From positions 124,001 through 188,000 of the forward strand of contig CAYSYA010000002.1 in the NCBI GenBank assembly GCA_964435285.1: DNA of 64,000 nucleotides, given 5' to 3'. Source of the stretch: GCA-2718035 sp964435285 (GTDB lineage Bacteria > Bacteroidota > Bacteroidia > Flavobacteriales > TMED113). How positions within the stretch are numbered: the first letter of the stretch is position 1; each line of letters opens with the position of its first letter. The notes beneath the pieces were generated by a model that saw nothing but the letters and a program-made list of their open reading frames with translations, did not search any database and had not been told where the DNA came from. The position numbers were made by a program, and so were the translations under genes. Positions 17,499 to 27,300 of this stretch are shown here, piece by piece.

Positions 17499-19076
17499 TT
17501 AATTTTTGAATATTGGACCACCTAATATTATATTATCATTAGAGTGTTTATTGAACTTTTTAAAATTATTATTAAATAAAATAGCTAATTTTTGGGCTTG
17601 TTTTTTATAATTTTCTTTATTATCCCATGTTTTCCAGGGTTGTAAAATCTCATCTGGAACATTAGTACAAGATTTTGGTATTTTTAAGCCAAAAATTTCG
17701 TCAGTTATATATTCTTGTGTGTTCAAATCGTTATTTAATGCAGCATCAATTATTGCTCTAGTATGATTTAATTTAATTCTATATCCCAAACCATACGGGC
17801 CAGAAATCCAACCTGTATTAATTAACCATACATTAACATTATTTTCTTTAATTTTTTTTGAAAGCATTTTAGCGTATATAGTTGGATGTAATGGCATAAA
17901 AGGTGCGCCGAAACAAGAAGAAAATGTAGCTTCTGGTTCTGTTACACCATCTTCAGTACCGGCAACTTTTGCAGTATATCCAGAAATGAAATGAAACATG
18001 GCTTGATTAGGATCTAACTTTGAAACTGGGGGAAGAACACCAAAGGCATCAGCTGTTAAAAAAAATATATTTTTTGGAGCTTCTCCTAATGATGGAAAAG
18101 CAATATTTTTTATATAGTGAATAGGGTAACTAACTCTGGTATTTTCAGTTTTTGAGCTGTCATTAAAATTAATTTCATTTGTTCCTTCTTTGAAACAAAT
18201 GTTTTCAAGAAGAGCTCCACTTTTTATAGCAGAATATATATCAGGTTCTTTTTCACGTGATAAATCAATACATTTTGCATAACAACCTCCTTCAAAATTG
18301 AAAATTGAGTTTTCGTCCCAACCATGTTCATCATCTCCAATTAATTTTCTTTTTCTATGTGCAGATAAGGTGGTTTTTCCAGTTCCAGAGAGACCAAAAA
18401 ATAATGCAGTATCATTATTTTTACCAATATTGGCTGAGCAGTGCATGGATAATACATTTTTTTTAGTAGGTAATAAAAAATTTAAAACAGAAAATATTCC
18501 TTTTTTTATTTCTCCTGTATAGGCTGTGCCACCAATAATTATTTCTTTATTTTGAAAGCTTATAATAGCAAAGTTTTCTTTTCTTGTGTTGTCTTTATTT
18601 GGATTTGCTTTAAAGGTTGGTGCACAAATTATAGTCCAGTCAGTTTTAAAATCTTTATCCTCTTTATCAACTCTTAAGAACATATTGTACGCAAACAAAC
18701 TAGCCCATGCAGTTTCAGAAATTACAGTAATATTTAGTTTATATTTTTGATTTGCGCAAGCAAAACAATTTCTTGCGTAGATTTCTTTTTTTGAGTTTAA
18801 ATGCTGTAAAATTTTATTTTTTAAATTAATAAAATTTTCTTCACTGAAAGGTTGGTTTATGTCTCCCCACCAAACTTTATCCTTTGTCTCACTATCTTTT
18901 ACAATATACCTGTCTTTTGGAGCTCTTCCGGTAAACTTACCAGTATCAACTGTTATGGCTTCTAGATTTGTTTTTTTTGCACTACCTTCTAGAAGGCAAA
19001 TTTTTTCTATTTCACTAGGGGATAAATTCCACTTAACATCTGTATTTATGTTAAGTTTGTTTAAAATAGCTGTCAT
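17499..19076 (-). CDS. pckA: Phosphoenolpyruvate carboxykinase (ATP)
   Basis: 525 residues, the usual size. 'GKFTGRAPKDRYIVKD' near residue 47 binds oxaloacetate. The kinase-1a P-loop GLSGTGKTTLS is at 228-238, and the kinase-2 'IGDDEHGW' at 246-253 binds metal. 'NTGWISGPYG' and 'RIKLNHTRAIIDAAL' close the active site. It converts oxaloacetate plus ATP to PEP and CO2, the gateway to gluconeogenesis. An inverted repeat lies upstream. It heads the run of rsmE, DUF4159 and AI-2E genes. Confidence 0.96.
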   Translation of the reverse strand: MTAILNKLNINTDVKWNLSPSEIEKICLLEGSAKKTNLEAITVDTGKFTGRAPKDRYIVKDSETKDKVWWGDINQPFSEENFINLKNKILQHLNSKKEIYARNCFACANQKYKLNITVISETAWASLFAYNMFLRVDKEDKDFKTDWTIICAPTFKANPNKDNTRKENFAIISFQNKEIIIGGTAYTGEIKKGIFSVLNFLLPTKKNVLSMHCSANIGKNNDTALFFGLSGTGKTTLSAHRKRKLIGDDEHGWDENSIFNFEGGCYAKCIDLSREKEPDIYSAIKSGALLENICFKEGTNEINFNDSSKTENTRVSYPIHYIKNIAFPSLGEAPKNIFFLTADAFGVLPPVSKLDPNQAMFHFISGYTAKVAGTEDGVTEPEATFSSCFGAPFMPLHPTIYAKMLSKKIKENNVNVWLINTGWISGPYGLGYRIKLNHTRAIIDAALNNDLNTQEYITDEIFGLKIPKSCTNVPDEILQPWKTWDNKENYKKQAQKLAILFNNNFKKFNKHSNDNIILGGPIFKN

Positions 19077-19101
19077 TTGTTTTTTTTATATTAAAAAATT
19101 A

Positions 19102-19117
19102 ATTGATTTTAATCAAT
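19102..19117. promoter_or_regulatory. Inverted repeat upstream of pckA
   Basis: ATTGATT and AATCAAT form perfect 7-bp arms separated by TT, 26-41 bp before the pckA start codon. This size and place fit a dimeric regulator site. No other copy was noticed in the window, and in such AT-rich DNA chance occurrence is possible. Confidence 0.35.
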
Positions 19118-19193
19118 ATTTAATACTTACATGGTAGCTAAATTATAATAAATATTTAGTTAGTTTATTAAAAAAAATATTATTTTTCAGAAA

Positions 19194-20462
19194 ATGAAAA
19201 ACATTCTTGTTATAGGTACCGGTAGATCATCAAGTGTTTTGATTGAATATTTATTAAATTACTCTCAATCAAACAATTATTTTGTTACCGTATTAGATCA
19301 ATTTGAAAATGATTTTTTAAGACAATTTCAAACTTTCTCTAATTTTAAAAGTCTAATTTTTGATATTCATAATGAAAAATTAAGACACAAAGAAGTAAAA
19401 AAATCTGAATTAATTATCTCAATGTTACCCGCAAGATTTCATACCTTAATTGCTAAGGATTGTTTGTTTTACAAAAAAAATCTTATTACCGCTTCTTACG
19501 TTTCTGAAGAGATGAATTCTTTTAATAATGATGCTATTAAACAAGGTATATTAATGCTAAATGAAATTGGTTTAGATCCTGGAATTGATCATTTATCTGC
19601 TATGAGTATTATTGATTCATTAAAAAGTAAAAATTATAATATAATTTCATTTAAATCATTTTGTGGTGGATTAATAGCACCTGAGTCATGTGATAATCCA
19701 TGGGGATACAAATTTACTTGGAATCCTAGAAATGTTGTTTTAGCCGGATGTGATGGTGCTAAATATTTAAAAAATGGAAATATCAAAGAAATACAATACG
19801 ATCAAGTCTTTAAAAATTTAGAAACAGTAACAATTCCTAATTTTGGAGATTTTGAATCTTATCCAAATAGAAATTCTTTGCATTATATAGAAAAATATAA
19901 TTTAGAGGGTATTCAAACTTTAGTTAGAGGAACTATGAGAAAAAAAGGTTTTTCTTCTGCATGGGACTTTCTAGTGGAGAATGACTTAACCAATTATGAA
20001 GAATCTGAAAAAATGTTTTCCAAAAATAATTTTGTAAAAAAATTAAATAAAATTGACGATAAATTTATTTTAGAAAAAATAAACTATTTAGACATCAACC
20101 AATCAGATTTTTTAAAAGAAAATTCTAATGGTAAAAATTTACAAAACATTTTAGAAAAAAAATGGAAACTAAAAGATAATGATAAAGATATGATTGTAAT
20201 GCAGCATAAATTTGAATTTGAATCTGATATGAACAAGAAGAGACTCTTGAGCTCAATGGTAGTCATTGGTACTGACAATATCAGAACTGCAATGGCAAAA
20301 ACTGTTGGTTTGCCGATATTTTTTGCTGCTAAGTTAATTTTAGAGCGTAAAACTTCAATGAAAGGAGTTAGAATTCCTATTTATAAAGAGCTCTATATTC
20401 CTATACTGAAATCTTTGGAAGAAGAAGGTATTAATTTTATAGAAACAATTGAGGAAATTTAA
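19194..20462 (+). CDS. Saccharopine dehydrogenase (L-glutamate-forming, LYS9-like)
   Basis: 422 residues. An N-terminal Rossmann start 'ILVIGTGRSSSVLIEYLL' binds NAD(P). 'GLDPGIDHLSAM' and the strong block 'SFCGGLIAPESCDNPWGYKF' followed by 'TWNPRNVVLAG' match the substrate domain of LYS9-type saccharopine dehydrogenases. These interconvert saccharopine with glutamate and 2-aminoadipate semialdehyde. With a second saccharopine-dehydrogenase-family gene 2 kb away, a lysine degradation route is likely (inference). It lies divergent from pckA and ends 5 bp from the convergent DPP III gene. Confidence 0.85.
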   Translation: MKNILVIGTGRSSSVLIEYLLNYSQSNNYFVTVLDQFENDFLRQFQTFSNFKSLIFDIHNEKLRHKEVKKSELIISMLPARFHTLIAKDCLFYKKNLITASYVSEEMNSFNNDAIKQGILMLNEIGLDPGIDHLSAMSIIDSLKSKNYNIISFKSFCGGLIAPESCDNPWGYKFTWNPRNVVLAGCDGAKYLKNGNIKEIQYDQVFKNLETVTIPNFGDFESYPNRNSLHYIEKYNLEGIQTLVRGTMRKKGFSSAWDFLVENDLTNYEESEKMFSKNNFVKKLNKIDDKFILEKINYLDINQSDFLKENSNGKNLQNILEKKWKLKDNDKDMIVMQHKFEFESDMNKKRLLSSMVVIGTDNIRTAMAKTVGLPIFFAAKLILERKTSMKGVRIPIYKELYIPILKSLEEEGINFIETIEEI

Positions 20463-20467
20463 GTTAT

Positions 20468-22585
20468 TTAGTTTGTATTAGGCAAAAAAGAATAATCTCT
20501 AGCATATTCCATCATTTGTGTCTCAAAATCATCAGGATATTCTATTTTAACATCAATTATCTCATTATCTTCAATTACTAAACTATACTTAGGATTAATA
20601 AACCCACCATAAGGAGCACTATTAAACTTTTTAGATCTATTCAATACTTCTTCGTGAATCTTTCTATCAACTTGAACTCCATAATTTTCAACTAATTTTT
20701 TTCCAGCTTCAAAATCTCCTTCAGATGTGATTCTTTGAATTTCTCTCAACAATTGACCAAAAATATTTTGTAATTCTTTGTAATCATTTATTATAAAAAA
20801 AGTTTTTCCATCTTTAGTTTTCTTTTCAATTACATTATTTTGTTGACCTTTTTTATAAGCCCATGCTGCTACTAGCTGTCTATTCCTCATGTGGTCTTGT
20901 TCAATATTATCTCCTAGTTCTATTCTTCTCAATTGAAGCATTAAACCATTTCTGATATATGAATCATAATGAGCTTTACCGCACTCCATAGATTCCATTA
21001 AACCAATTTCAATGAGTTTGTTATTCATCATGTAGTACAAACCAACTAAATCAGCTCTTGCTTCTTCAAGTGTTGATTTATAGTTTTTTAAGGTTTCTTT
21101 AGGTGTTCCAACACCTTCATTTATTTTTCCAGATGCGTGACCGACTACTTCATGAAGTAATGTTCCTAATTTACTTGCTTTATTACCATATTTTTTTGCT
21201 CTTTCCATTTCTTCATCAGTATAACAAAATTCTTGCAAAAAACCACCTCCTGAGGCAGCTTCGCTATAAGCAGAAATAATATTACCCAAGCTTACTGATT
21301 TTGATCCTTTTTCAGTTCTAATCCAATTATTATTTGGTAAGTTAACTCCAATTGGGGTTGAAGGAGATGCATCTCCAGATTCCATAGCTACTGAAACTAC
21401 TTTGTAACTTACCCCAACTACATTTTCTTTTTTATGTTCATCCATAATACTCGAGTTATCTTCAAACCACTGAACATATTCATTAATTACCTCTGTTGTT
21501 TTAGATGCTTCCAAATCTTTAATTTGAACAATTGATTCATAAGCTCCTTTTCTTCCAGCAGCATCGCCGTAAACTTCTACAAAACCATTGATCCAATCAA
21601 TGTCAGTTTGATTATTAACCCATTGTACGCAATACTCATCCCATTTGTAGATATCTCCTGTTTTGTAATATTCTATTAAAAGATCAAACGATTTTTTTTG
21701 ATCTTCATTTTCAGCTACAGATTTAGCTTTCTCAATCCAAAAGATCATTTTGTTTAAAGCTTCTCCATACATTCCATCAACTTTATATGTTTTCTCAAAA
21801 ACTTTACCATTTTCTTTGACTAATTGAGAATTTAGTCCATATTCAGGTGCTCTTTCTTCAAATTCTTTTTGATAAAATAAACTAACATCAATCTCTGAAA
21901 CATTGGGACCATAATAATTATTAGCAGATTCTAGAATAATATCCACACCCTCATCACGATTAACTCTTTTGAGGTCTGTTTTGTCATCAAAAATTATATT
22001 ACTAACAAATTGAAATAATTCAGATTTAGTTTCTCCATTATCTAATGGAAAAGAATAATCATCAGATGAGTTTGTGTTTGAAATTAAGTTGTTAAGAAAT
22101 TCAGAGGAAAAACCAGGTTGTAATTTTGCGCTGGAGTAGTGATGATGAATTCCTCCAGAAAACCAAAAACGTTTTACATATATCATAAATTCTTTGAATT
22201 CTTTGGAATTTCTATTACCATCATAATTAGCAACTATTGTCTCTAAAGTTCTCCTAATTTTTAAATTATGTCTGTAATTTTGGTCAAAAATTATATCTCT
22301 ACCACTCAAAGATGCTTGAGATAGATAATAAATTAATTTTTTTTGTCTTAAATCAAGTTCTTCAAATCCTGGAACTCTGTATCTTATCATTTTTAGATCA
22401 GCAAATTGTTCTGTTTGATATATAAATTCATCTTTATCAATAGCATTGGAGGTATTTTGTTTTGGAAATAATATATATTTTCCGTCATTAAGCATAAGAA
22501 AAATAACTCCAAAAATTGTTAAAAAAATAATTCCTTTTAAAATATTTGTTTTTATATTATTTGTTTTATCAGTTGATTGCTCCAT
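20468..22585 (-). CDS. Dipeptidyl peptidase III (M49), membrane-anchored
   Basis: 705 residues. An N-terminal hydrophobic segment (about 14-33) is an uncleaved anchor or signal, which places the enzyme in the periplasm. The M49 zinc motif HEVVGH is His478-Glu479...His483, and the second motif 'LEEARAD' supplies Glu508, the third zinc ligand. 'SEAASGGGFLQEFCY' precedes it. The enzyme removes dipeptides from the N-terminus of oligopeptides. Its start overlaps the end of the upstream saccharopine-dehydrogenase-family gene by 17 bp, so it is translationally coupled and likely part of amino acid salvage. Confidence 0.92.
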   Translation of the reverse strand: MEQSTDKTNNIKTNILKGIIFLTIFGVIFLMLNDGKYILFPKQNTSNAIDKDEFIYQTEQFADLKMIRYRVPGFEELDLRQKKLIYYLSQASLSGRDIIFDQNYRHNLKIRRTLETIVANYDGNRNSKEFKEFMIYVKRFWFSGGIHHHYSSAKLQPGFSSEFLNNLISNTNSSDDYSFPLDNGETKSELFQFVSNIIFDDKTDLKRVNRDEGVDIILESANNYYGPNVSEIDVSLFYQKEFEERAPEYGLNSQLVKENGKVFEKTYKVDGMYGEALNKMIFWIEKAKSVAENEDQKKSFDLLIEYYKTGDIYKWDEYCVQWVNNQTDIDWINGFVEVYGDAAGRKGAYESIVQIKDLEASKTTEVINEYVQWFEDNSSIMDEHKKENVVGVSYKVVSVAMESGDASPSTPIGVNLPNNNWIRTEKGSKSVSLGNIISAYSEAASGGGFLQEFCYTDEEMERAKKYGNKASKLGTLLHEVVGHASGKINEGVGTPKETLKNYKSTLEEARADLVGLYYMMNNKLIEIGLMESMECGKAHYDSYIRNGLMLQLRRIELGDNIEQDHMRNRQLVAAWAYKKGQQNNVIEKKTKDGKTFFIINDYKELQNIFGQLLREIQRITSEGDFEAGKKLVENYGVQVDRKIHEEVLNRSKKFNSAPYGGFINPKYSLVIEDNEIIDVKIEYPDDFETQMMEYARDYSFLPNTN

Positions 22586-23702
22586 TTTTTTCTTTTTTAT
22601 TTGTAATTAAATTAACTTTTCTATCCTTTAAATAATTAATTATATAGTCATAATTTATTTTATTTTTTCCAATAATTTCAAGAGGAATAATTCCTTTTTC
22701 ATTAAAATTTTTTTCTATTATTATATTTGCACAAGCTGTACAAGTGTAACCTGTTGTTCTAGACATAGAAGATAAATTCAAACTAGTATCATATTCATCA
22801 AATAAGTCAATTGTATAAATATTTTTTGAATCATGAATTTCAATTTTCATTACAGTAAACTCTAAGTCATTTTCTTCTAGAAACCAGTCTTTTTTAAGAA
22901 TTTCAGTAGTAATGTCTATTGGTTTTATTTTTTTACCATTTATATTAATTTCTTCATTATTAAAAAAGCCACCTTCTTTCAAAGTAAGAATTTTTTTTGC
23001 ATGACCTTTATATCTCAGTGTTTTTTCTTTCATATTCGGTATATGATTCATCGTAAATAAAAGAGTTCGAAGTCCATCTGTATTAAATGCTTCTAAATCA
23101 CCTATTTTTTCAAAATTTAATATTTCTATTTCTGTTAATGGATCTTTTGTTACAATTTTATAATTTTCATATAGCCTTGCTGGTCTTGTATATTCTTCAA
23201 TCACATCAATTGGAGAGAATGGTGCCTTATATTCGAACGGAGGTTTTTTAATGATTGGAAGTCCACCAACATAACAGGCGTAGTAAGATAAGTTATATAT
23301 TGAATTATAGTAACCTAATATTAAATTACTTAATCCAGGTGCAACTCCAGCATCAACAATTGCTGTAATTTCTTTTTTCTTGGCTAGTTCAGATAATTCT
23401 AATGCATCTTCAGGAAAAAAAGATATATCCACAACATTTTTTCCTTCCTCAATTATAGTTTGAAGTGTTTTGAAGCCCATAAACCCAGGAACACAACTAA
23501 TAATTAGATCGAATTTATTAATTAATTTTCTTAAATCTGTTAAATTAGAAAGATCCATTTTAACGGTGTTAATATTACATCCTTTTACTTTATTTAAATT
23601 ATTTTCAGAAATATCTGCTACAGTTACACTGTTTTTATTAGCTAAGTCTAAGCAAATTGTTCTTCCAACACGACCACAACCCAGGACTAGAATATTTTTC
23701 AT
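22569..23702 (-). CDS. Saccharopine dehydrogenase family / lysine 6-dehydrogenase-like protein
   Basis: 377 residues. The N-terminal 'ILVLGCGRVGRTICLDLA' is a Rossmann NAD(P) site. 'AIVDAGVAPGLSNLILG', 'CYVGGLPIIKKPPFEYKAPF' and 'SPIDVIEEYTRPARLYEN' are typical of the Sacchrp_dh_NADP family branch that includes L-lysine 6-dehydrogenase. It differs clearly from the LYS9-like protein at 19194-20462, so the two probably catalyse different steps of lysine catabolism. It is coupled to the DUF6580 gene (4-bp overlap) and to DPP III (17-bp overlap). Confidence 0.8.
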   Translation of the reverse strand: MKNILVLGCGRVGRTICLDLANKNSVTVADISENNLNKVKGCNINTVKMDLSNLTDLRKLINKFDLIISCVPGFMGFKTLQTIIEEGKNVVDISFFPEDALELSELAKKKEITAIVDAGVAPGLSNLILGYYNSIYNLSYYACYVGGLPIIKKPPFEYKAPFSPIDVIEEYTRPARLYENYKIVTKDPLTEIEILNFEKIGDLEAFNTDGLRTLLFTMNHIPNMKEKTLRYKGHAKKILTLKEGGFFNNEEININGKKIKPIDITTEILKKDWFLEENDLEFTVMKIEIHDSKNIYTIDLFDEYDTSLNLSSMSRTTGYTCTACANIIIEKNFNEKGIIPLEIIGKNKINYDYIINYLKDRKVNLITNKKEKNGAIN

Positions 23703-24223
23703 GAGTTAATATATGTAAATTTCTTTTTCGTAATTATTTCATATAATCCAAAAAGGGTAAAACAAAAAAATAAATCTCCAAATAAACTATTAAAGAAAAA
23801 AGGAATTGCTTGAGTGTAACATTTAATAAGTCCATTTAAGTTAGGAGGACAATAATATATTCCATCAGCGGGTGAAGAGAAAATCCAAACAAAAAAATTA
23901 GTGAAAAGAAAAAAAATAAAACTAGCAGTAAGAGATGTTTTAAATAAAGAAGAATATGATAATTTTTTTCTTAAAATAATTCCCATAGGAACAATTATTA
24001 AAAAAGAAAAGTAGACTATAACTGACATTTTGTAACCCAAAATAATATCGGATATAAACATTGCCATAAAAGGGATAATAAAGGCTAAATATTTTTTTCC
24101 AAAGTATAATCCTCCAAGTATTGACATTGCCCCAACAGGTGTAAAATTTGGTGGATGAGGAATTATTCTAGAAAAAGCACCAATCAAAATAATTAGTACA
24201 ATTAATAATGTTTTGTTCTTCAT
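23699..24223 (-). CDS. DUF6580 family membrane protein (ECF-transporter S-component-like)
   Basis: 174 residues, about 5 membrane helices. 'GAFSRIIPHPPNFTPVGAMSILGGLYFGKK' (spanning about 15-44) is the DUF6580 hallmark, and 'AIPFFFNSLFGDLFF' closes the domain. Such proteins resemble substrate-binding S components of energy-coupling-factor transporters. The ligand is unknown and no ECF ATPases are nearby. It is first in the coupled minus-strand run with the lysine dehydrogenase-like and DPP III genes. Confidence 0.8.
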   Translation of the reverse strand: MKNKTLLIVLIILIGAFSRIIPHPPNFTPVGAMSILGGLYFGKKYLAFIIPFMAMFISDIILGYKMSVIVYFSFLIIVPMGIILRKKLSYSSLFKTSLTASFIFFLFTNFFVWIFSSPADGIYYCPPNLNGLIKCYTQAIPFFFNSLFGDLFFCFTLFGLYEIITKKKFTYINS

Positions 24224-24281
24224 GTATCAAATTTATAAAATTTATTATCAAATGTTAAAAATAATATGATTTAATAAATTG

Positions 24282-24289
24282 TATATTTG
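24282..24289 (+). promoter_or_regulatory. -7 box for the lysyl oxidase-like gene
   Basis: TATATTTG is a perfect match to TAnnTTTG, 18-25 bp before ATG 24307, which gives a predicted leader of about 10 nt. A clear -33 element is not visible. Confidence 0.5.
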
Positions 24290-24306
24290 TATAAAATCAT
24301 CCAGTC

Positions 24307-27300
24307 ATGTTTATCAAAAAAATACTACTATTTCTCTTTTTTAGCTTATATATTTCATCTCAAAATAATGATGAAATAACTAATGCAATTCAAATATTTT
24401 GTGGTGATAATATAACATCTTCTACAGTCAATAACAATTCAGATCAAGAATATTTGACATCTGTTGGTTTAAATGAATGTGGGACGACAGTGAATGAATC
24501 GTCAGGAGTTTGGTACATGATTTATGGTGATGGTCAAGAAATGGAATTAAGTATGTGTGAATCTTCTTATGATACAAAATTACATGTATTTAAAGATGAT
24601 GGATTTAACTTAACGTGTGTAACTGGAAATGATGACTCTGATTGCGAAAATTATTTACATTCAAAAGTCACTTTTTCATCTGAAGAAAATATAGTTTATT
24701 ATGTATATGTTAGTGGATGGGGATCTTATGAAGGTAATTTCAATCTAAATCTTTCATGTTCATTTTTGGTAAATGGGTGTATGGATGAAGAAGCATGTAA
24801 CTATGACCCTTTAGCCACTGATGATAATGATTCTTGTACTTATCCAAATGAATGTGATAATTGTGATGATGAATTATTTTGTGTTGGTTGTACTGACGTT
24901 TCTGCTATTAACTTTGAAACAGATAATGTTATTGAAGATGGATCTTGTGAATATTCGACAGTTTGTGCTGAAAACCAAGATTTAGTTTTTCTTTCACTTG
25001 TTTTCGGAAATTGGACTAGTGAAATTACATGGGATATACAAAACGAAAATGGAGAAATAATTGCTAATAGTCCTCCACTGAATTCTTGGTATCAAGACTA
25101 TGAGACTTATGGTCAATATCTATGTTTAAATGTTAATGAAACTTACTCTTTCAACTCATATGACACTTACGGGGATGGGTGGAATGGCGGTCTTTATACA
25201 ATTAGCCAGTGTGATCTAGCTGTTGTTTTAGCCAATAATAACGGAGAAGTTCCTCCAGGTTACGGAATAACTGAAGAATTCATGATGACTTCAGTTGATT
25301 GTAATTCATACGGTTGCACCAACCCTGATGCTTGTAATTATGATGCTACTGCTTTAATAGATTATGGTTGTGTTTTTTCTGATGAAATTATTGATTGCGA
25401 TGGGAATTGTTACAATGATTTAAATCAAAATGGTATATGTGACGAGAATGATATTTTTGGCTGTATGGATGACAGTGTTTCTAATTATAATCCTGAGGCA
25501 ACTTTTGATAATGGTACTTGTTTATATGATGTTCAGTGCTCAAATACAGAAATTCAAATAGATGTTTTACTATCTACTGACAATTACCCCTGGGAAACTT
25601 CATTTATTTTAAATGATAATGGGGGAGTCGTTTGGGCTAATGAAGATGATGTTTTTTCAAGTGTTTATTCTGATTATTTATTTCAGTATTGTCTTCCTGT
25701 AGAGGGTTGCTATATTTTTACCGTTTATGATAGTTATGGAGATGGAATTTTTGACTCAGGAGGTCTACAAGTTTTCTATGAAAATGATTTAGTTTTAGAA
25801 AATCCTGATTTTTCTAATGAAGCATCTATAACAATGAATTGCCCGCCAGGATACGATTGTAATACTGCCATTGAGGTGGAGTTAGGGGCATATCAAACAT
25901 TATCTGACGATTTTTGGTACGTTTTTTCACCCACTCAAAATGGACAGTATGAAATTAATACTTGTCAATCTGAATGTAATACTATTATTTATGTTTATGA
26001 CTATTGTACAGGATTGTTACCAACTGAATCAAATGATGCAACAATATATTATAACGATGATGAATGCGGCTTACAATCTCAAGTAAATCCTTTGTTTGCT
26101 GAAGGTGAATCTTATTACATAAGAATAAATGGAGATTGTTCTGAGATTGATTGGGAAATCTCTTATGTTGGTCCTGTTGAAGGATGTATGGATCCAGCAG
26201 CTTGTAATTTTAACCCAATTGCTGAAGTCGATGATGGTAATTGTTTATACCCTGGAGATCCTGATTGCACAAGTGGTCCAGACTTAGCAGTTTTGCCATT
26301 TGAAGATTCAATGTATTTAGAGGTTTATGAAAATAATGATGGTTGCGCTATAGACGAAGGGTGTTTGAATGGTTATGGTACAAGATATCTTGTTAGATTT
26401 ACCACATGGATTAAAAATATCGGTGATGAAGATTATTTTATTGGTTCTGTGAATGATAATGAAGAAACTAATCAATTTGAATGGGATGAATGTCACAATC
26501 ATTGGCATTATAAAGGATATGCAGAATACGTATTATTTGATACTGAAGGACAATTAATCCCAGTTGGATTTAAAAATGGTTTTTGTGTAATGGATTTAGA
26601 ATGTAGCGATGGAGGAACTGCTCAATATGGTTGTAGTATAATGGGTATTTCAGCAGGATGTGGAGATATTTATGGTGCGGGTTTATCTTGTCAATGGATT
26701 GATATAACTACTGTTCCAGATGGTGATTACACTATGGTTGTAAGAACAAATTGGGATCAAGATCCTGATGCGCTAGGGAATGTTGAACTTACTTATGAAA
26801 ATAACTGGATGCAAACATGTATAAGGGTAATTACTTTAGAAGATGGTTCAAAAAATTATGTTCTTTCTACTGATTTAGATAATGATGGAATTGATAATAT
26901 TAATGATCCAGATATTGATGGAGACGGTATACTGAATGGTGATGATGATGATATTGATGGAAATGGAATTCTAAATGATATTGATGATAATCCTTTTGGT
27001 TTGAGTGATTGTCCTTCATATACAGATTGTAACGGAGAAGAATTTGGTAACGCTCAATTAGATTGCAATGGTGTTTGTGGAGGGGAGGCTACAACAGGAG
27101 ATTTGAATTTTGATGGTTTTATTGATGTTAATGATGGACAAGAATACATTAATCAGATTATAAATAATGATATAACTCCAACAAATTGTACTGATTTAGA
27201 CTCAGATGGTGAAATTACTGTTTCTGATATAGGTTTACTTGTAAATTGTATAAATAACTTTAGTACCATCACAAGAGATAACCAATCAGAACCTTGTCAA

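Noticed and set aside
24777..26250. Cys-rich protein repeats as a possible DNA repeat or CRISPR array
   Set aside because: The similarity is at protein level only, the units are irregularly spaced and in frame within one gene.
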